Origin: Inquilinus limosus_F
Lineage (GTDB): Bacteria; Pseudomonadota; Alphaproteobacteria; DSM-16000; Inquilinaceae
DNA: 64,000 bases
NCBI RefSeq assembly: GCF_051487185.1
Contig: NZ_JAHVDK010000032.1
Span: forward strand, 38,278-102,277
Direction of reading: 5' to 3'
The translations under genes and the position numbers were made by a program. This document shows, piece by piece, positions 43,640 through 56,945 of the stretch. Position 1 is the first letter of the stretch. Every line of letters begins with the position of its first letter. A model generated the notes under the pieces. The model ran no database searches. It was not told the origin of the DNA and saw nothing but the letters and a program-made list of their open reading frames with translations.

Positions 43640-43670
43640 AACCCGCCGCGGATCCCCCGGCGGGTTTTTT
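43640..43670 (+). terminator. strong intrinsic terminator
   Basis: A 9-bp stem (43640-43648 with 43658-43666) is followed by TTTTTT. It lies 165 bp past the TPR stop and about 35 bp before the DUF1127 start. It may end the kinase-TPR transcript or a separate small RNA encoded in 43475-43670. Confidence 0.82.
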
Positions 43671-43704
43671 GTTGCCGTCCCACCGCTCACGAAAGGACCA
43701 GGTC

Positions 43705-43944
43705 ATGACCCCGCCCGCTCCGGACAGGGTGCCTTATCTCCGCTTGGTGCCGCCGGTCGAGCCGCGCGCAGCGGTGCCGCGCCTCGGCCTGTGGCTGCGC
43801 CTCTCGATCCTGGTCAAGACGCTGCGCCGGCGGCGCGCCCGCACGATGTCGGTGGAGCGGCTGAGCGATCACGAGCGCCGCGACGTGGGGCTGGAGACGT
43901 ATCGTGCGGCCCCGGATCCACGGGACCTGATCCTGCGGATGTAG
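43705..43944 (+). CDS. small DUF1127 protein
   Basis: 79 aa. Its C-terminal half carries the DUF1127 signature RLSDHERRDVGL preceded by a basic helix (LWLRLSILVKTLRRRRARTM). DUF1127 proteins are small, Arg-rich, often RNA-linked and phosphate- or stress-responsive in Alphaproteobacteria (for example CcaF1 of Rhodobacter). The ATG at 43705 has AAAGGA upstream. It starts just after an intrinsic terminator, so it has its own promoter or depends on read-through. Confidence 0.8.
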   Translation: MTPPAPDRVPYLRLVPPVEPRAAVPRLGLWLRLSILVKTLRRRRARTMSVERLSDHERRDVGLETYRAAPDPRDLILRM

Positions 43945-43965
43945 GCCGGGCGGGCTATCCCCATC

Positions 43966-43997
43966 TGTCGTGCCCGGGCTTGACCCGGGCATCCAGA
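43966..43997. repeat. short intergenic palindrome of a common alphaproteobacterial type
   Basis: GCCCGGG (43972-43978) and CCCGGGC (43984-43990) around CTTGA, in the context TCGTGCCCGGGCTTGACC. This 'CCGGGCTTGACCCGG' motif recurs between genes in many Alphaproteobacteria. It lies between convergent gene ends. Confidence 0.65.
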
Positions 43998-44031
43998 GAG
44001 CGTCGACACCGGCGACGCCGTCGATCGACGC

Positions 44032-45300
44032 TCAGCCCGGCGGCAGGGCCGGCTCCGCGTCCGACCGGACACCTTCCACCCGGGTGATCCGCCAAGCCAG
44101 CACCAGGGCTAACGCTAGAAGCGCCGCCGCCAGCCCGTAGGGCAGGCCGGGCGAATCCAGGCCCGCCGTTGGTGCGATGCCGAGCGCGAAGCTCTGGGTG
44201 AACAGCACCGGGCCGATCATGCCGGTGATGCCGCGAAGCCCCGCCAGCGCCCCCTGCAGCCGTCCCTGCTCGTCCGCCCCGACCCGGCGCGACATCAGCG
44301 CCTGCAGCGCCGGCCCGGTCAGGGCGCACAGCGAGAGCAGCGGGATCGCTGCCAGGAACAGCCAGCCGGTCCGGGCCAGGGCGAACAGGGCGAAGCCGGC
44401 AACGCCGAAGACCAGCCCCGCGGCCATCGCCCGGCGCTCGCCCAGCCGGGCCACGGCCGGGCCGATCAGGGCCGCCGACACCACCATCGACCCGGCGCCG
44501 GCCGCCGCCAGCGACAGCCCGACCGCCGCGTCGTCCCAGCCGTAACGCTGGATGGCGTAGAGCACGTAAAGACTGGGTATTGATTCCTGTGCCAGGAACA
44601 TCAGCAAGGTTGCGCCGGCGAGGCCGAGCAGCGCTGGGGATGAGCGCAGCAGCGCCATGGCGCCGAAGGGGCTGGCACCGTTCCAGGTGAAGCGGGCGCG
44701 CCGCTCCGGCGGCAGCGATTCCGGCAGGATCAGCAGGCCGTAGGCGGCGTTGGCGAGGCTGAGCGCCGCCGCGGCCCAGAACGGCAGCCTGGGATCGATG
44801 CCGGCCAGGAGCCCGCCCAGCGCCGGTCCGGCGACGAAGCCGAAGCCGAAGGCGGCGCCGAGCAGCCCGAACTTGGCGGCGCGCTGCTCCGGCGGCGTCA
44901 CGTCGGCGACATAGGCGATGGCGGTCGAGGCGCTGGCGGAGGTGATCCCGGAGACCAGCCGCCCGACCAGCAGCCAGATCAGGTTCGGTGCCAGCGCCAT
45001 CAGCAGGTAGTCGAGGCCGAGGCCGAGATTGGACAGGAGGATCACCGGCCGCCGCCCGAACCGGTCGGACAGCGCGCCCAGCACCGGCGAGGCCAGAAAC
45101 TGCATCACCGCCCAGGCCAGGCCGAACAGCCCGGTGATCGACGCTGTCCGCTCCATGTCGCCGCCCTCGAACTCGACGATCAGCTTGGGCAGGACCGGCA
45201 CCATCACGCCGAGCGCGAGGGTGTCGAGCAGGATGGTGACGAACACAAAGGCGACCGCGGCGCGGCCCGGTCGGCGCGGAGGCGGGCTGGGCATCTGCAT
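44032..45300 (-). CDS. MFS transporter, TetA-like, end of the NRPS/glycolipid unit
   Basis: 422 aa, about 12 hydrophobic segments. The motif-A loop is GALSDRFGRRPVILLS and the first helix has DTLALGVMVPVLPKL, as in Tet(A)-type antiporters. Start at 45300 abuts the stop of the RhlC-like glycosyltransferase gene (ATG 45294 is an alternative). In Pseudomonas aeruginosa rhlC (PA1130) shares an operon with an MFS gene (PA1131); the same pairing is seen here. Export of the glycolipid or an intermediate is therefore more likely than tetracycline resistance. Confidence 0.87.
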   Translation of the reverse strand: MQMPSPPPRRPGRAAVAFVFVTILLDTLALGVMVPVLPKLIVEFEGGDMERTASITGLFGLAWAVMQFLASPVLGALSDRFGRRPVILLSNLGLGLDYLLMALAPNLIWLLVGRLVSGITSASASTAIAYVADVTPPEQRAAKFGLLGAAFGFGFVAGPALGGLLAGIDPRLPFWAAAALSLANAAYGLLILPESLPPERRARFTWNGASPFGAMALLRSSPALLGLAGATLLMFLAQESIPSLYVLYAIQRYGWDDAAVGLSLAAAGAGSMVVSAALIGPAVARLGERRAMAAGLVFGVAGFALFALARTGWLFLAAIPLLSLCALTGPALQALMSRRVGADEQGRLQGALAGLRGITGMIGPVLFTQSFALGIAPTAGLDSPGLPYGLAAALLALALVLAWRITRVEGVRSDAEPALPPG

Positions 45301-46278
45301 CTAACCACGCCCGCTGCGGCCCAGTCTCGGCTCGAGCTGTCGTCGGCCGGCCCCGTGCGCAAAGCGCGCGACCAATCGCGGACGTGCATGCTCGATCGGC
45401 CCGAGGCGCCCGGACAGCCCGTCCACAATTCCCATCACTATGCCGGCGAGCTTGGCGAGCTTGGCCTCCTCGAGCAACGCGATGAACAAGGTCTCCCTCA
45501 AGGTGAACAAATTCACCATGAAGACGACTGGATATCGCCTCCCGTATCGCAACAGAAGCTGAACAGCGTTGCGCGCGTTGTAATAGCGCCGGTACCAGGG
45601 ATGATTCAGCGTCACCGTCTTGAACGGGCCCAGCTTGTGGCGACGCAGATCCCCGATCCGATGAGACAGCGTCAGTGCCGGGGTGACGTATAGCGGGACC
45701 TCGTGGGCGCGCGCTCTGAAGCAGTATTCCGTGTCGACGTGATCAATGAAGAGCTTCTCGTCGAACGGGCCGAGCTCCGCAAACGCTGCGCGTGAGATCA
45801 CGCAGCCAGAAGAGATCAGGAGTGCGCAACGCTGCGTGCCGGCATCTTGATGCATATCAATCTGTCGTACAGTAATGCCATTGCTTTCCAGTACGGGGAG
45901 ATATTCTTGAACGATTTCGTCGAAAATCCGGGGTCCCACCATGAAGGGCTGTGGGGCCAGCGTCGCGCAGATTTCGCGCATGACCGGAAAGTAGTCCGCC
46001 GGCATCACCGAGTCCTGATCGATCAGGGCAACTGCATCCGCGCCCCGCTCGAACTGGCTCGCCAATCCGCGATTGTGGGCTCCGGCGATGCCGTTTTTAT
46101 TTCCTTCATTTATCAAAGTGATGCCGTGTTCTTCGAACAATATCGCCAGCTGATTGTCGGGTTGCGGTGTATTGTCTACGACGACAAGGTCGTCGCAGTG
46201 TCCGCGCAACTCGACAACCCGCGCGACTTGTTCGGCCGTCGGGTGGAATAGCACAACCACTGCTCCGAGCGTCGTCAT
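45301..46278 (-). CDS. GT2 glycosyltransferase, RhlC-like rhamnosyltransferase
   Basis: 325 aa, the same length as P. aeruginosa RhlC. The fold begins GAVVVLFHPTAEQV. The nucleotide-sugar motif is ALIDQDSVMP (DQD in place of DXD), and the stretches LLISSGCVISRAAFAELGPF and LFIDHVDTEYCFRARAHEVP match my recollection of RhlC/RfbF enzymes. It should transfer a sugar, probably dTDP-L-rhamnose-derived, in the cytoplasm. Its DNA is visibly richer in A/T than its neighbours (see 45840-46200), a sign of separate acquisition. It lies 70 bp after the RND gene and directly before the MFS gene. Confidence 0.85.
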   Translation of the reverse strand: MTTLGAVVVLFHPTAEQVARVVELRGHCDDLVVVDNTPQPDNQLAILFEEHGITLINEGNKNGIAGAHNRGLASQFERGADAVALIDQDSVMPADYFPVMREICATLAPQPFMVGPRIFDEIVQEYLPVLESNGITVRQIDMHQDAGTQRCALLISSGCVISRAAFAELGPFDEKLFIDHVDTEYCFRARAHEVPLYVTPALTLSHRIGDLRRHKLGPFKTVTLNHPWYRRYYNARNAVQLLLRYGRRYPVVFMVNLFTLRETLFIALLEEAKLAKLAGIVMGIVDGLSGRLGPIEHARPRLVARFAHGAGRRQLEPRLGRSGRG

Positions 46279-46348
46279 TCGGTCCCACCGTATTCGACTG
46301 TGAAGCGTCCCGAGATGTCCGACGCTCCGATCCTTGAGATGATCCGGC

Positions 46349-49300
46349 CTATTCCGCCGGCGGGGCGGCAGGCTCCGGCTCGTCGCGGGCGCCGACGAAG
46401 CGGCCGAAGACGCGGCCGAACAGCCGGTTCAGGTCGTCCAGCACGGTGAACACCGCCGGCACGAACACCAGGCTCAGCACGGTCGAGGTGATCAGGCCGC
46501 CGATCACCACCGAGGCCATGGGCGAGCGGAAGGCGCCGCCTTCGCCCCAGCCGATGGCCGAGGGCACCATGCCGGCGATCATCGCCACCGTCGTCATCAC
46601 CACCGGCCGGGCGCGCTTGCGGCCGGCCTCGATCAGCGCCTCGGTGCGGCCGGCCCCGGCGGCGATCGCCTCGATCGCGAAATCGACCAAGAGGATCGCG
46701 TTCTTGGTGACGATGCCCAGCAGCATCAGGATGCCGATCACCACCGGGAGGCTGATCGGATATCCCGTGGCCAGGAGGGCCAGGAAGGCGCCGCCGATCG
46801 ACAGCGGCAGCGACACCAGGATGGTGACCGGCTGGGCGATGTCGGCGAACAGCAGCACCAGCACGGCGAACACCATCAGCACCCCGGCGCCCATCGCCAG
46901 GGTGAAGCCGGAGAACACCTCCTGCATGATCTCGGCGTCGCCGAAGGGCCGGATGCTGACGCCGGGCGGCAGGTTGCGGACCGAGGGCAGCGCCAGCACC
47001 GCGTTCATCGCCTCGCCCAGCGGCGTCTTGCCCACCAGATCGCCCTCGATCGAGACGCGGCGCTGGCGGTCGTAACGGTCGATGGTGGTGGCGCCCTCGC
47101 CGAAGCCGATATGGGCGACCGAGGTCAGCGGCACCTTGCCGCCGGTCGCGGTCGGCACCCGCAGGGTCTCGAAGGTGGCGAGGCGGCCGCGCGCATTCTC
47201 GGCGATCTGCACCCGGATCGGGATCTGGCGGTCGCCCGAGGAGAACTTGGCGAGGTTGGCGGAGGTGTCGCCGAGCGTCGCGATCCGCACCGTCTCGGCG
47301 ATCTGCGCCACCGACACGCCCAGCGCCGCGGCCTCGGCCAGGCGGGGCACGATGCGGATCTCCGGCCGGTCGATCGCGGCGGTGGAGACGACATTGGCCA
47401 GCACCGGCACGCGCTCGCGGATCTCGCGCTCGATCGCCAGCGAAGCCCGCACCAGCTCCGCCGAATCATTGCCGGAGAGCAAAAGGGTGTATTCGCGCGC
47501 CCCGCTGGCGCTGAAGCTGAAGCGCAGGTCGGGCTCGGCGGCGATCTTCGCCCCCATCGCGCGCTCCCACGCCTTCTGGTCCATGTCGCGCTCGGCCCGC
47601 GGCACCAGGGTCGCGACGACGGTCGCCTTGCGCACCTCGCCGCCGGCGACGTCGAGCGGGTTCACGCCGGTGCTGCCGACCACGGCATAGACGCTCTTCA
47701 CCTCCGGCTGCTGCCGGAACAGGGTGGACAGGCGGTCGGCCACAGCCTGGGTGTCCTCCAGCGTCGATCCGGGCGGCAGCTCGATCGAGAGGGAGGAGCG
47801 GGAGATGTCGTTGTTCGGCAGGAGGCCGGTGGGGAACAGGGTGGCCAGAGCGGCGGAGGCGGCGAAGATGCCGAGACCGAGCGCGATGGTGCGGCCGCGG
47901 TGCCGGATCGACCAGTCGAGCAGGCGCAGATAGACGCGCATCACCCGGCCGTCGCGTTCCTCTTCATGCGCGTGGTCGCGCATCAGATAGGCCGCCATCA
48001 GCGGCGTCACCAGCCGCGCCACCAGCAGCGAGAAGGTGACCGCGACGGCGACGGTGATGCCGAACTGCTTGAAGTACTGGCCGGCGATGCCGCCCATGAA
48101 GCTGACCGGCAGGAACACCGCGACGATGGTCATGGTGGTGGCGACGACGGCCAGGCCGATCTCGTCCGCCGCCTGAATCGCGGCGCGGTAGGGCGATTTG
48201 CCCATGCGCATGTGGCGGACGATGTTCTCGATCTCGACGATGGCGTCGTCGACCAGGATGCCGGTCGCCAGCGTGATCGCCAGCAGGCTGATCGAGTTCA
48301 GCGAGAAGCCCAGCGCCTCCATCACCCCGAAGGTCGGCAGCACCGACAGCGGAATGGCGAGGGCGGAGATGATCGTGGCCCTGATGTCGCGCAGGAACAG
48401 GAAGACGACGATGACAGCCAGGATGGCGCCCTCGATCAGCGTCTCCATGGTCATGTCGTACTCGGCGCGGGTGTAGCGCACAATGTTGTCGATCTCGGTG
48501 ATCGACAGCTCCGGATGCTCCGCCGTCAGCTGCTGCAGCCGCGCCTGGGCGGCGTCGGCCACGACGACGTCGGAGAAGCCTTTGGCCCGGTACAGGCTGA
48601 AGGCGACCACGGGCTTGCCGTCGACCCGGGCGAAGCTGCGCGGCTCCGCCCCGCCGTCGGTCACGGTGGCCAGATCCTGCAGCAGCGCCTGGCGGCCGCC
48701 GGGCAGGGTGATGCGGCGCTGCGCCAGCTCCTCGACCGTCGCCGCCCCGGCCAGGGTGCGAATCGACTGCTCCTGCACCCCGACGGTGCCGCGGCCGCCG
48801 GCCAGGTCGATGTTGCTGGCGCGCAGCTGGTCGTTGACCTCCGAGGCGGTGATGCCCAGCGCCGCCAGCCGGTCGGGCTTCAGCTCGACCCGGATCTCGC
48901 GGTCGACGCCGCCGATGCGCTTGACCTGGGCGATGCCGGGCACGCCCTGCATCGCCCGCACCACCGTATCGTCGACGAACCAGGACAGCTGCTCGACGCT
49001 CATCCCCGGGACCGAGGCGGCATAGGTCAGGATCGGCAGCCCGGCCACGTCGATCCGCTGGATCACCGGCTCCTCGATGCTCTGCGGCAGGGTGGAGCGG
49101 ATCTTGGACACGGCGTCGCGCACGTCGTTCACCGCCCGGTCGGTCGGCGTGTCCAGCACGAACTCGACCATGGTGACGGCGGCGCCGTCGGACAGGGCGG
49201 AGGTGACGTGCTTGACCCCGGTCAGCCCGGCGACCGCGTCCTCGACCGGCCGGGCCACCTGGGTCTCCAGCTCGCTCGGCGCGGCGCCGGCCTGGGCGAT

Positions 49301-49450
49301 GGTGACGGTCACAACCGGCACGTCGATGTTCGGCATCTGGGTGACCGGCAGCGACCGGAAGCTGACGAAGCCGAGCACGATCAGCACCGCGAACAGGACC
49401 AGCGGCGGGATCGGCTTGCGGATCGACCAGGCCGAGATGTTCAGTGCCAT
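46349..49450 (-). CDS. RND efflux pump inner-membrane subunit (AcrB/MdtB type)
   Basis: 1033 aa, the usual RND length, with the pseudo-duplicated 12-helix layout. The proton-relay residues are visible: the Asp pair in TM4 (GILVDDAIVEIENI) and the Lys in TM10 (GIVTKNAILLVDFA). It starts with the typical MALNISAWSIRKPIP. Motifs match the MdtB/MuxB/MexB relatives of the HAE1 family, so small hydrophobic or amphiphilic molecules are likely substrates. The gene is 2 bp behind its adaptor gene. No outer-membrane channel gene is in the window. The position next to NRPS/GT genes suggests export of their product. Confidence 0.93.
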   Translation of the reverse strand: MALNISAWSIRKPIPPLVLFAVLIVLGFVSFRSLPVTQMPNIDVPVVTVTIAQAGAAPSELETQVARPVEDAVAGLTGVKHVTSALSDGAAVTMVEFVLDTPTDRAVNDVRDAVSKIRSTLPQSIEEPVIQRIDVAGLPILTYAASVPGMSVEQLSWFVDDTVVRAMQGVPGIAQVKRIGGVDREIRVELKPDRLAALGITASEVNDQLRASNIDLAGGRGTVGVQEQSIRTLAGAATVEELAQRRITLPGGRQALLQDLATVTDGGAEPRSFARVDGKPVVAFSLYRAKGFSDVVVADAAQARLQQLTAEHPELSITEIDNIVRYTRAEYDMTMETLIEGAILAVIVVFLFLRDIRATIISALAIPLSVLPTFGVMEALGFSLNSISLLAITLATGILVDDAIVEIENIVRHMRMGKSPYRAAIQAADEIGLAVVATTMTIVAVFLPVSFMGGIAGQYFKQFGITVAVAVTFSLLVARLVTPLMAAYLMRDHAHEEERDGRVMRVYLRLLDWSIRHRGRTIALGLGIFAASAALATLFPTGLLPNNDISRSSLSIELPPGSTLEDTQAVADRLSTLFRQQPEVKSVYAVVGSTGVNPLDVAGGEVRKATVVATLVPRAERDMDQKAWERAMGAKIAAEPDLRFSFSASGAREYTLLLSGNDSAELVRASLAIEREIRERVPVLANVVSTAAIDRPEIRIVPRLAEAAALGVSVAQIAETVRIATLGDTSANLAKFSSGDRQIPIRVQIAENARGRLATFETLRVPTATGGKVPLTSVAHIGFGEGATTIDRYDRQRRVSIEGDLVGKTPLGEAMNAVLALPSVRNLPPGVSIRPFGDAEIMQEVFSGFTLAMGAGVLMVFAVLVLLFADIAQPVTILVSLPLSIGGAFLALLATGYPISLPVVIGILMLLGIVTKNAILLVDFAIEAIAAGAGRTEALIEAGRKRARPVVMTTVAMIAGMVPSAIGWGEGGAFRSPMASVVIGGLITSTVLSLVFVPAVFTVLDDLNRLFGRVFGRFVGARDEPEPAAPPAE

Positions 49451-49452
49451 GA

Positions 49453-50682
49453 TTACCCCGCCGTCGCGGCGGCGACCGGCGGCGGCACCGGGGCGATGCG
49501 GTCGCCGGACCTGAGAAAGCTGCCGGCGCGCAGCACCACAGCCTCGCCTTCGGCCAGGCCGCGGCGGATCTCGACCCGTCCGTCGCCGATGAAGCCGGTT
49601 TCGACCGGGCGGCGGTCGACCACATTGTCGCGCACCGCCTGGACATAGGCGCCCTCGGTGCTGAAGAACACCGCCGACAGCGGCACGGTCAGCGCCCGCC
49701 GGCGGCCGGTCTCGACCGCACCCTGGGCGAAGACGCCGGGGCGAAGCCCGGGCTCGGCCGGCAGGGTGACGGCGACGCGGCCGAGCCGGGTGGTGGCGTC
49801 GACCGTCGGATCGACCAGGCGGACCGTGCCACGCACCGGCCGGTCGAAGCCGGTCAGCTGCAGCTCGACCGGCTGGCCGACGGCGACCCGCGGCATGCCG
49901 GTCTCGGTGACCTCGGCCAGGAACTCGACCTCGCCGTCACGGATCAACCGGAACAGCGGCTGGCTCGACATGCCGACCACCGCGCCGATTCGGGCCTGCC
50001 GCTCCGACACCACGCCCGCCACCGGCGCCTTGATCTCCGCCCGGGCGATGCGCAGTGCGATCTCGTCCCGCTGCGCCTGGGCCAGCGCCTTATCGGCCAT
50101 CGCCGAGCGCGCCGTCTCCTCGGCCGAGGCAATGCGGGCCTCGGCAACCTTGACCTCGGTCTGCCGCGCCAGCAGCTGCTCGGCGGAAGCGTTGCCGTTG
50201 GCGCGCAAGGTCTGTGTCCGCTCCAGTGAGGCCTGCGACTGGATCGCCGAGGCCTGGGCTTCGGCGACCGACGCCTGGGCCTGCTGGATCGCCGCCTCGG
50301 CCTTGGCGACGTTGGCCTCGCTCTGTGCCAGCTGGGTGTCCAGCTGGGCGTGGTCCAGCCGGGCCAGCACCTGGCCGGCGGTGACCCGGTCGCCGACATC
50401 GGCGTCGATCGTGACGATGCGCAGGCCGTCGACCTCGGCGCCGACCAGCACCTCCTCGCGTGCCGCCAGCGTGCCGGTCACGGCCAGGGTCTCGACCACG
50501 TCATGCATCTCCGCCCGGACGACGGTCGTGGCGGGGGCCGGGGCGGCGGGATCGTCGGCGGGCCGGTCGAGGCGGTCCGAGGCCAGGATGCGCCAGCCGC
50601 CGGCCGCCACCGAAAGGCCGACCACCGCCAGCGCCAACAGGCCGAGCCGGCGGGACCGCCAACGGGGACGAACACCACTCAT
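49453..50682 (-). CDS. RND periplasmic adaptor (membrane fusion protein)
   Basis: 409 aa. N-terminal membrane anchor (LGLLALAVVGLSVAAGGW), biotinyl-lipoyl-like strands (VDGLRIVTIDADVGDRVTAGQVLARLD), a long alpha-hairpin coiled coil (about residues 105-200: NVAKAEAAIQQAQASVAEAQ and onward) and the beta-barrel with KAPVAGVVSERQARIGAVV. It bridges the RND pump to an outer-membrane channel. The ATG at 50682 has GGGAG upstream. Only 15 bp separate it from the GT1 gene before it, so they are cotranscribed. Confidence 0.92.
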   Translation of the reverse strand: MSGVRPRWRSRRLGLLALAVVGLSVAAGGWRILASDRLDRPADDPAAPAPATTVVRAEMHDVVETLAVTGTLAAREEVLVGAEVDGLRIVTIDADVGDRVTAGQVLARLDHAQLDTQLAQSEANVAKAEAAIQQAQASVAEAQASAIQSQASLERTQTLRANGNASAEQLLARQTEVKVAEARIASAEETARSAMADKALAQAQRDEIALRIARAEIKAPVAGVVSERQARIGAVVGMSSQPLFRLIRDGEVEFLAEVTETGMPRVAVGQPVELQLTGFDRPVRGTVRLVDPTVDATTRLGRVAVTLPAEPGLRPGVFAQGAVETGRRRALTVPLSAVFFSTEGAYVQAVRDNVVDRRPVETGFIGDGRVEIRRGLAEGEAVVLRAGSFLRSGDRIAPVPPPVAAATAG

Positions 50683-50697
50683 CACCGGATCTCCCGC

Positions 50698-52008
50698 TCA
50701 GGCCAAGGCGCGGCGCTTCTGACGAGGGACCAGATCCTCCAGGATTGCGGCGATCTCGCGGCGGGCGTCGTGGCGGGCGAAATCGGCCTGCATCGCCTGG
50801 GCCCGGCGCCGGTAGCGCGGGTCGGACAGGACGGCGCGAACCGCGTCGCGGATCTGTTCCGGCCGCGGCTGGCCGGTGCCGAGATTGATGCCGGCCCCGC
50901 TCCAGGCCACGCGGGCCGCGATCTCCGGCTTCTCCTCGGTGTCCCCCGCCACCACGATCGGGACGCCGAGGCTGAGGGCATAGTTGACCGAGCCATAGCC
51001 GCCATTGGTGACGAACACGTCGACCTTGGGCAACAGCCGGTCATAGGGCACGAAGCGCTCGGCGCGGGTATTCGCCGGGATCGGCACCGGGATCGCCTCG
51101 ACCGGCGGGCCGCCGGTGGTGGCGATGACCAGCGCGTCCTCGCCGGCGAGTCCGGTCAGGGTCGGGCCGATGAGTTGGCTGAAATCCTCGTTCGCCAGCG
51201 TGCCTTGGGTGGCCAGCACCACCGGCCGGCCGCCATCCAGCTCGCTCCACCAGCCGGGCGGCTCGAACGCCTTGGTCGGCGGCGACAGCAGAGGGCCAAC
51301 GAAGCGCACCGTCTCCGGCAGGTCGCTGCGCGGATACTCGAAGGATTCGCCGGTCAGCTGCAGATAGTAATCGGGCAGGGTGATGAAGCTGTCGAACATG
51401 AATTCCGGCAGCGGCGGGCAGCCGATCGATGCCAGCGTGTCGTCGAACTGCTGCTGCATGCCGACGCAGAGGGCCTGCATGGTCCGGTGCATGGCGATGT
51501 TGCGGGCCCGTCCCTCCGCGGTCGAGGAGGGCGGCATTCCGGAGCCGAAGAAGGCGGTGTCGACGCTGGTGGCGGCCAGCGCGGTGATGCCGAGCGTGAC
51601 CACCGCCGGCCGGGCCTCGCGCGGGCCCAGCAGCATCGGGATGGTGCCGGCGAAGACCGTGTCGGCCACGATGGCGTCGGCCGGGAAGCCGCTCAGGATC
51701 TCCTCCAGCCCGGCCTTCTGGCCCAGCATCGCGTCACAGACGAAATGCTTCAGCCCGAACATCATCTTCTCGGGGCCGGGCTTGGTCTCGCGGTACTCCG
51801 GGAAATATTCGTCGACCCGGCGATAGTCGAGATCGATCTCGCTGCGGAACGGGACGAAGCGCGCCCCGGTCGCCTGCGCCTTCTCCCGGAACGGGCTTGC
51901 GGTGTGCACGACGACCTCATGGCCGAGGCCGACGAGATGATGCGCGATCCCGAGAAGCGGCGAGACGTGACCTGGCAGGGCGGTGGCGGCGACGATGAAA
52001 CGGGCCAT
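50698..52008 (-). CDS. GT1-family glycosyltransferase (MGT/UGT type)
   Basis: 436 aa. N-terminal domain MARFIVAATALPGHVSPLLGIAHHLVGLGHEV is typical of UGT/RhlB-like GT-B enzymes. The C-terminal donor domain includes VVLATQGTLAN, RFVPYDRLLPKVDVFVTNGGYGSVNYALSLGVP and GDTEEKPEIAARV, the usual H/N-x-G-x-x-S-x-x-E region. It likely adds the first sugar to the lipid or peptide scaffold. The ATG at 52008 is chosen; ATG 52041 would add 11 residues. It follows the NRPS gene by 54 bp. Sugar donor and acceptor are not predictable. Confidence 0.85.
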   Translation of the reverse strand: MARFIVAATALPGHVSPLLGIAHHLVGLGHEVVVHTASPFREKAQATGARFVPFRSEIDLDYRRVDEYFPEYRETKPGPEKMMFGLKHFVCDAMLGQKAGLEEILSGFPADAIVADTVFAGTIPMLLGPREARPAVVTLGITALAATSVDTAFFGSGMPPSSTAEGRARNIAMHRTMQALCVGMQQQFDDTLASIGCPPLPEFMFDSFITLPDYYLQLTGESFEYPRSDLPETVRFVGPLLSPPTKAFEPPGWWSELDGGRPVVLATQGTLANEDFSQLIGPTLTGLAGEDALVIATTGGPPVEAIPVPIPANTRAERFVPYDRLLPKVDVFVTNGGYGSVNYALSLGVPIVVAGDTEEKPEIAARVAWSGAGINLGTGQPRPEQIRDAVRAVLSDPRYRRRAQAMQADFARHDARREIAAILEDLVPRQKRRALA

Positions 52009-52062
52009 ATCGGATCGGTCCTTCCGCCGGGCGGCGCTCATGCCGCCCGGCCTTGCTGCATG

Positions 52063-56409
<4,347 letters not shown>

Positions 56410-56453
56410 GATTCAACTCGCTCGCTGGATCAGAAAAGGCCGTCCGGAGGCGA

Positions 56454-56657
56454 TCACTGCCGCGCGGCCAGCGATTTCGGCCGCAGATCCGTCCAATGGG
56501 TGTCGATGTGGTCCTGGCAGGCCGGGCGGGCGGCATCCCGCAGCACCGCGGTCCAGCCGGCCGGGATCGGGATGAAGGCCGGCCACAGCGAATGCTGGCC
56601 CTCGTCATTGACCAGGACGTGGAAACGGCCGTTCGGATTGTCGAAAACGCTGGTCAT
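56454..56657 (-). CDS. MbtH-like protein (NRPS chaperone)
   Basis: 67 aa. Family motifs are intact: FDNPNGRFHVLVNDEGQHSL at residues 4-23, then WPAFIPIPAGW and DHIDTHWTDLRP. MbtH proteins bind and activate A domains. It starts at ATG 56657 and is the first gene of the leftward unit, 44 bp ahead of the NRPS. A lux box lies 264 bp before its start. Confidence 0.95.
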   Translation of the reverse strand: MTSVFDNPNGRFHVLVNDEGQHSLWPAFIPIPAGWTAVLRDAARPACQDHIDTHWTDLRPKSLAARQ

Positions 56658-56920
56658 GTCACGCTCCCGGGCGCCAGCGCACAGCGGGACTGCCGGCGGC
56701 CTTCCCGCTGCTGGCACAAAGAATCGAAAGGATTCGATCGAAATCTTCCGAATATTTGGAGGCAACGGCCTCGCAGCCGCTGCCTCCGGTGACGATCGCA
56801 ATACACACACCGCCTCGCTTCGCCGGGCCGGACGAGAGCGCCTCGGGCGAGCGTCCGGTCCGGCACAGCTCAATTGAGTCCTGATCGCGCGGAGCTTGGG
56901 TGAAATCAAGCGCTGCTGCG

Positions 56921-56940
56921 AGCTGTATAGGTTTACAGGT
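56921..56940 (-). promoter_or_regulatory. lux box upstream of mbtH-NRPS unit
   Basis: On the minus strand the site reads ACCTGTAAACCTATACAGCT. The Vibrio lux box consensus is ACCTGTAGGATCGTACAGGT: the arms ACCTGTA and TACAGNT match and the half-sites are symmetric at 6 of 7 positions. It lies between the stop of the LuxR gene (56946) and the mbtH start (56657), upstream of the leftward biosynthetic unit. This is where a LuxR-AHL complex would activate transcription. Confidence 0.72.
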
Positions 56941-56945
56941 TTCGC

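Noticed and set aside
44032..45300. Tetracycline resistance gene
   Set aside because: TetA-like motifs are shared by many MFS exporters; operon position after an RhlC-like gene favours a glycolipid or metabolite exporter.
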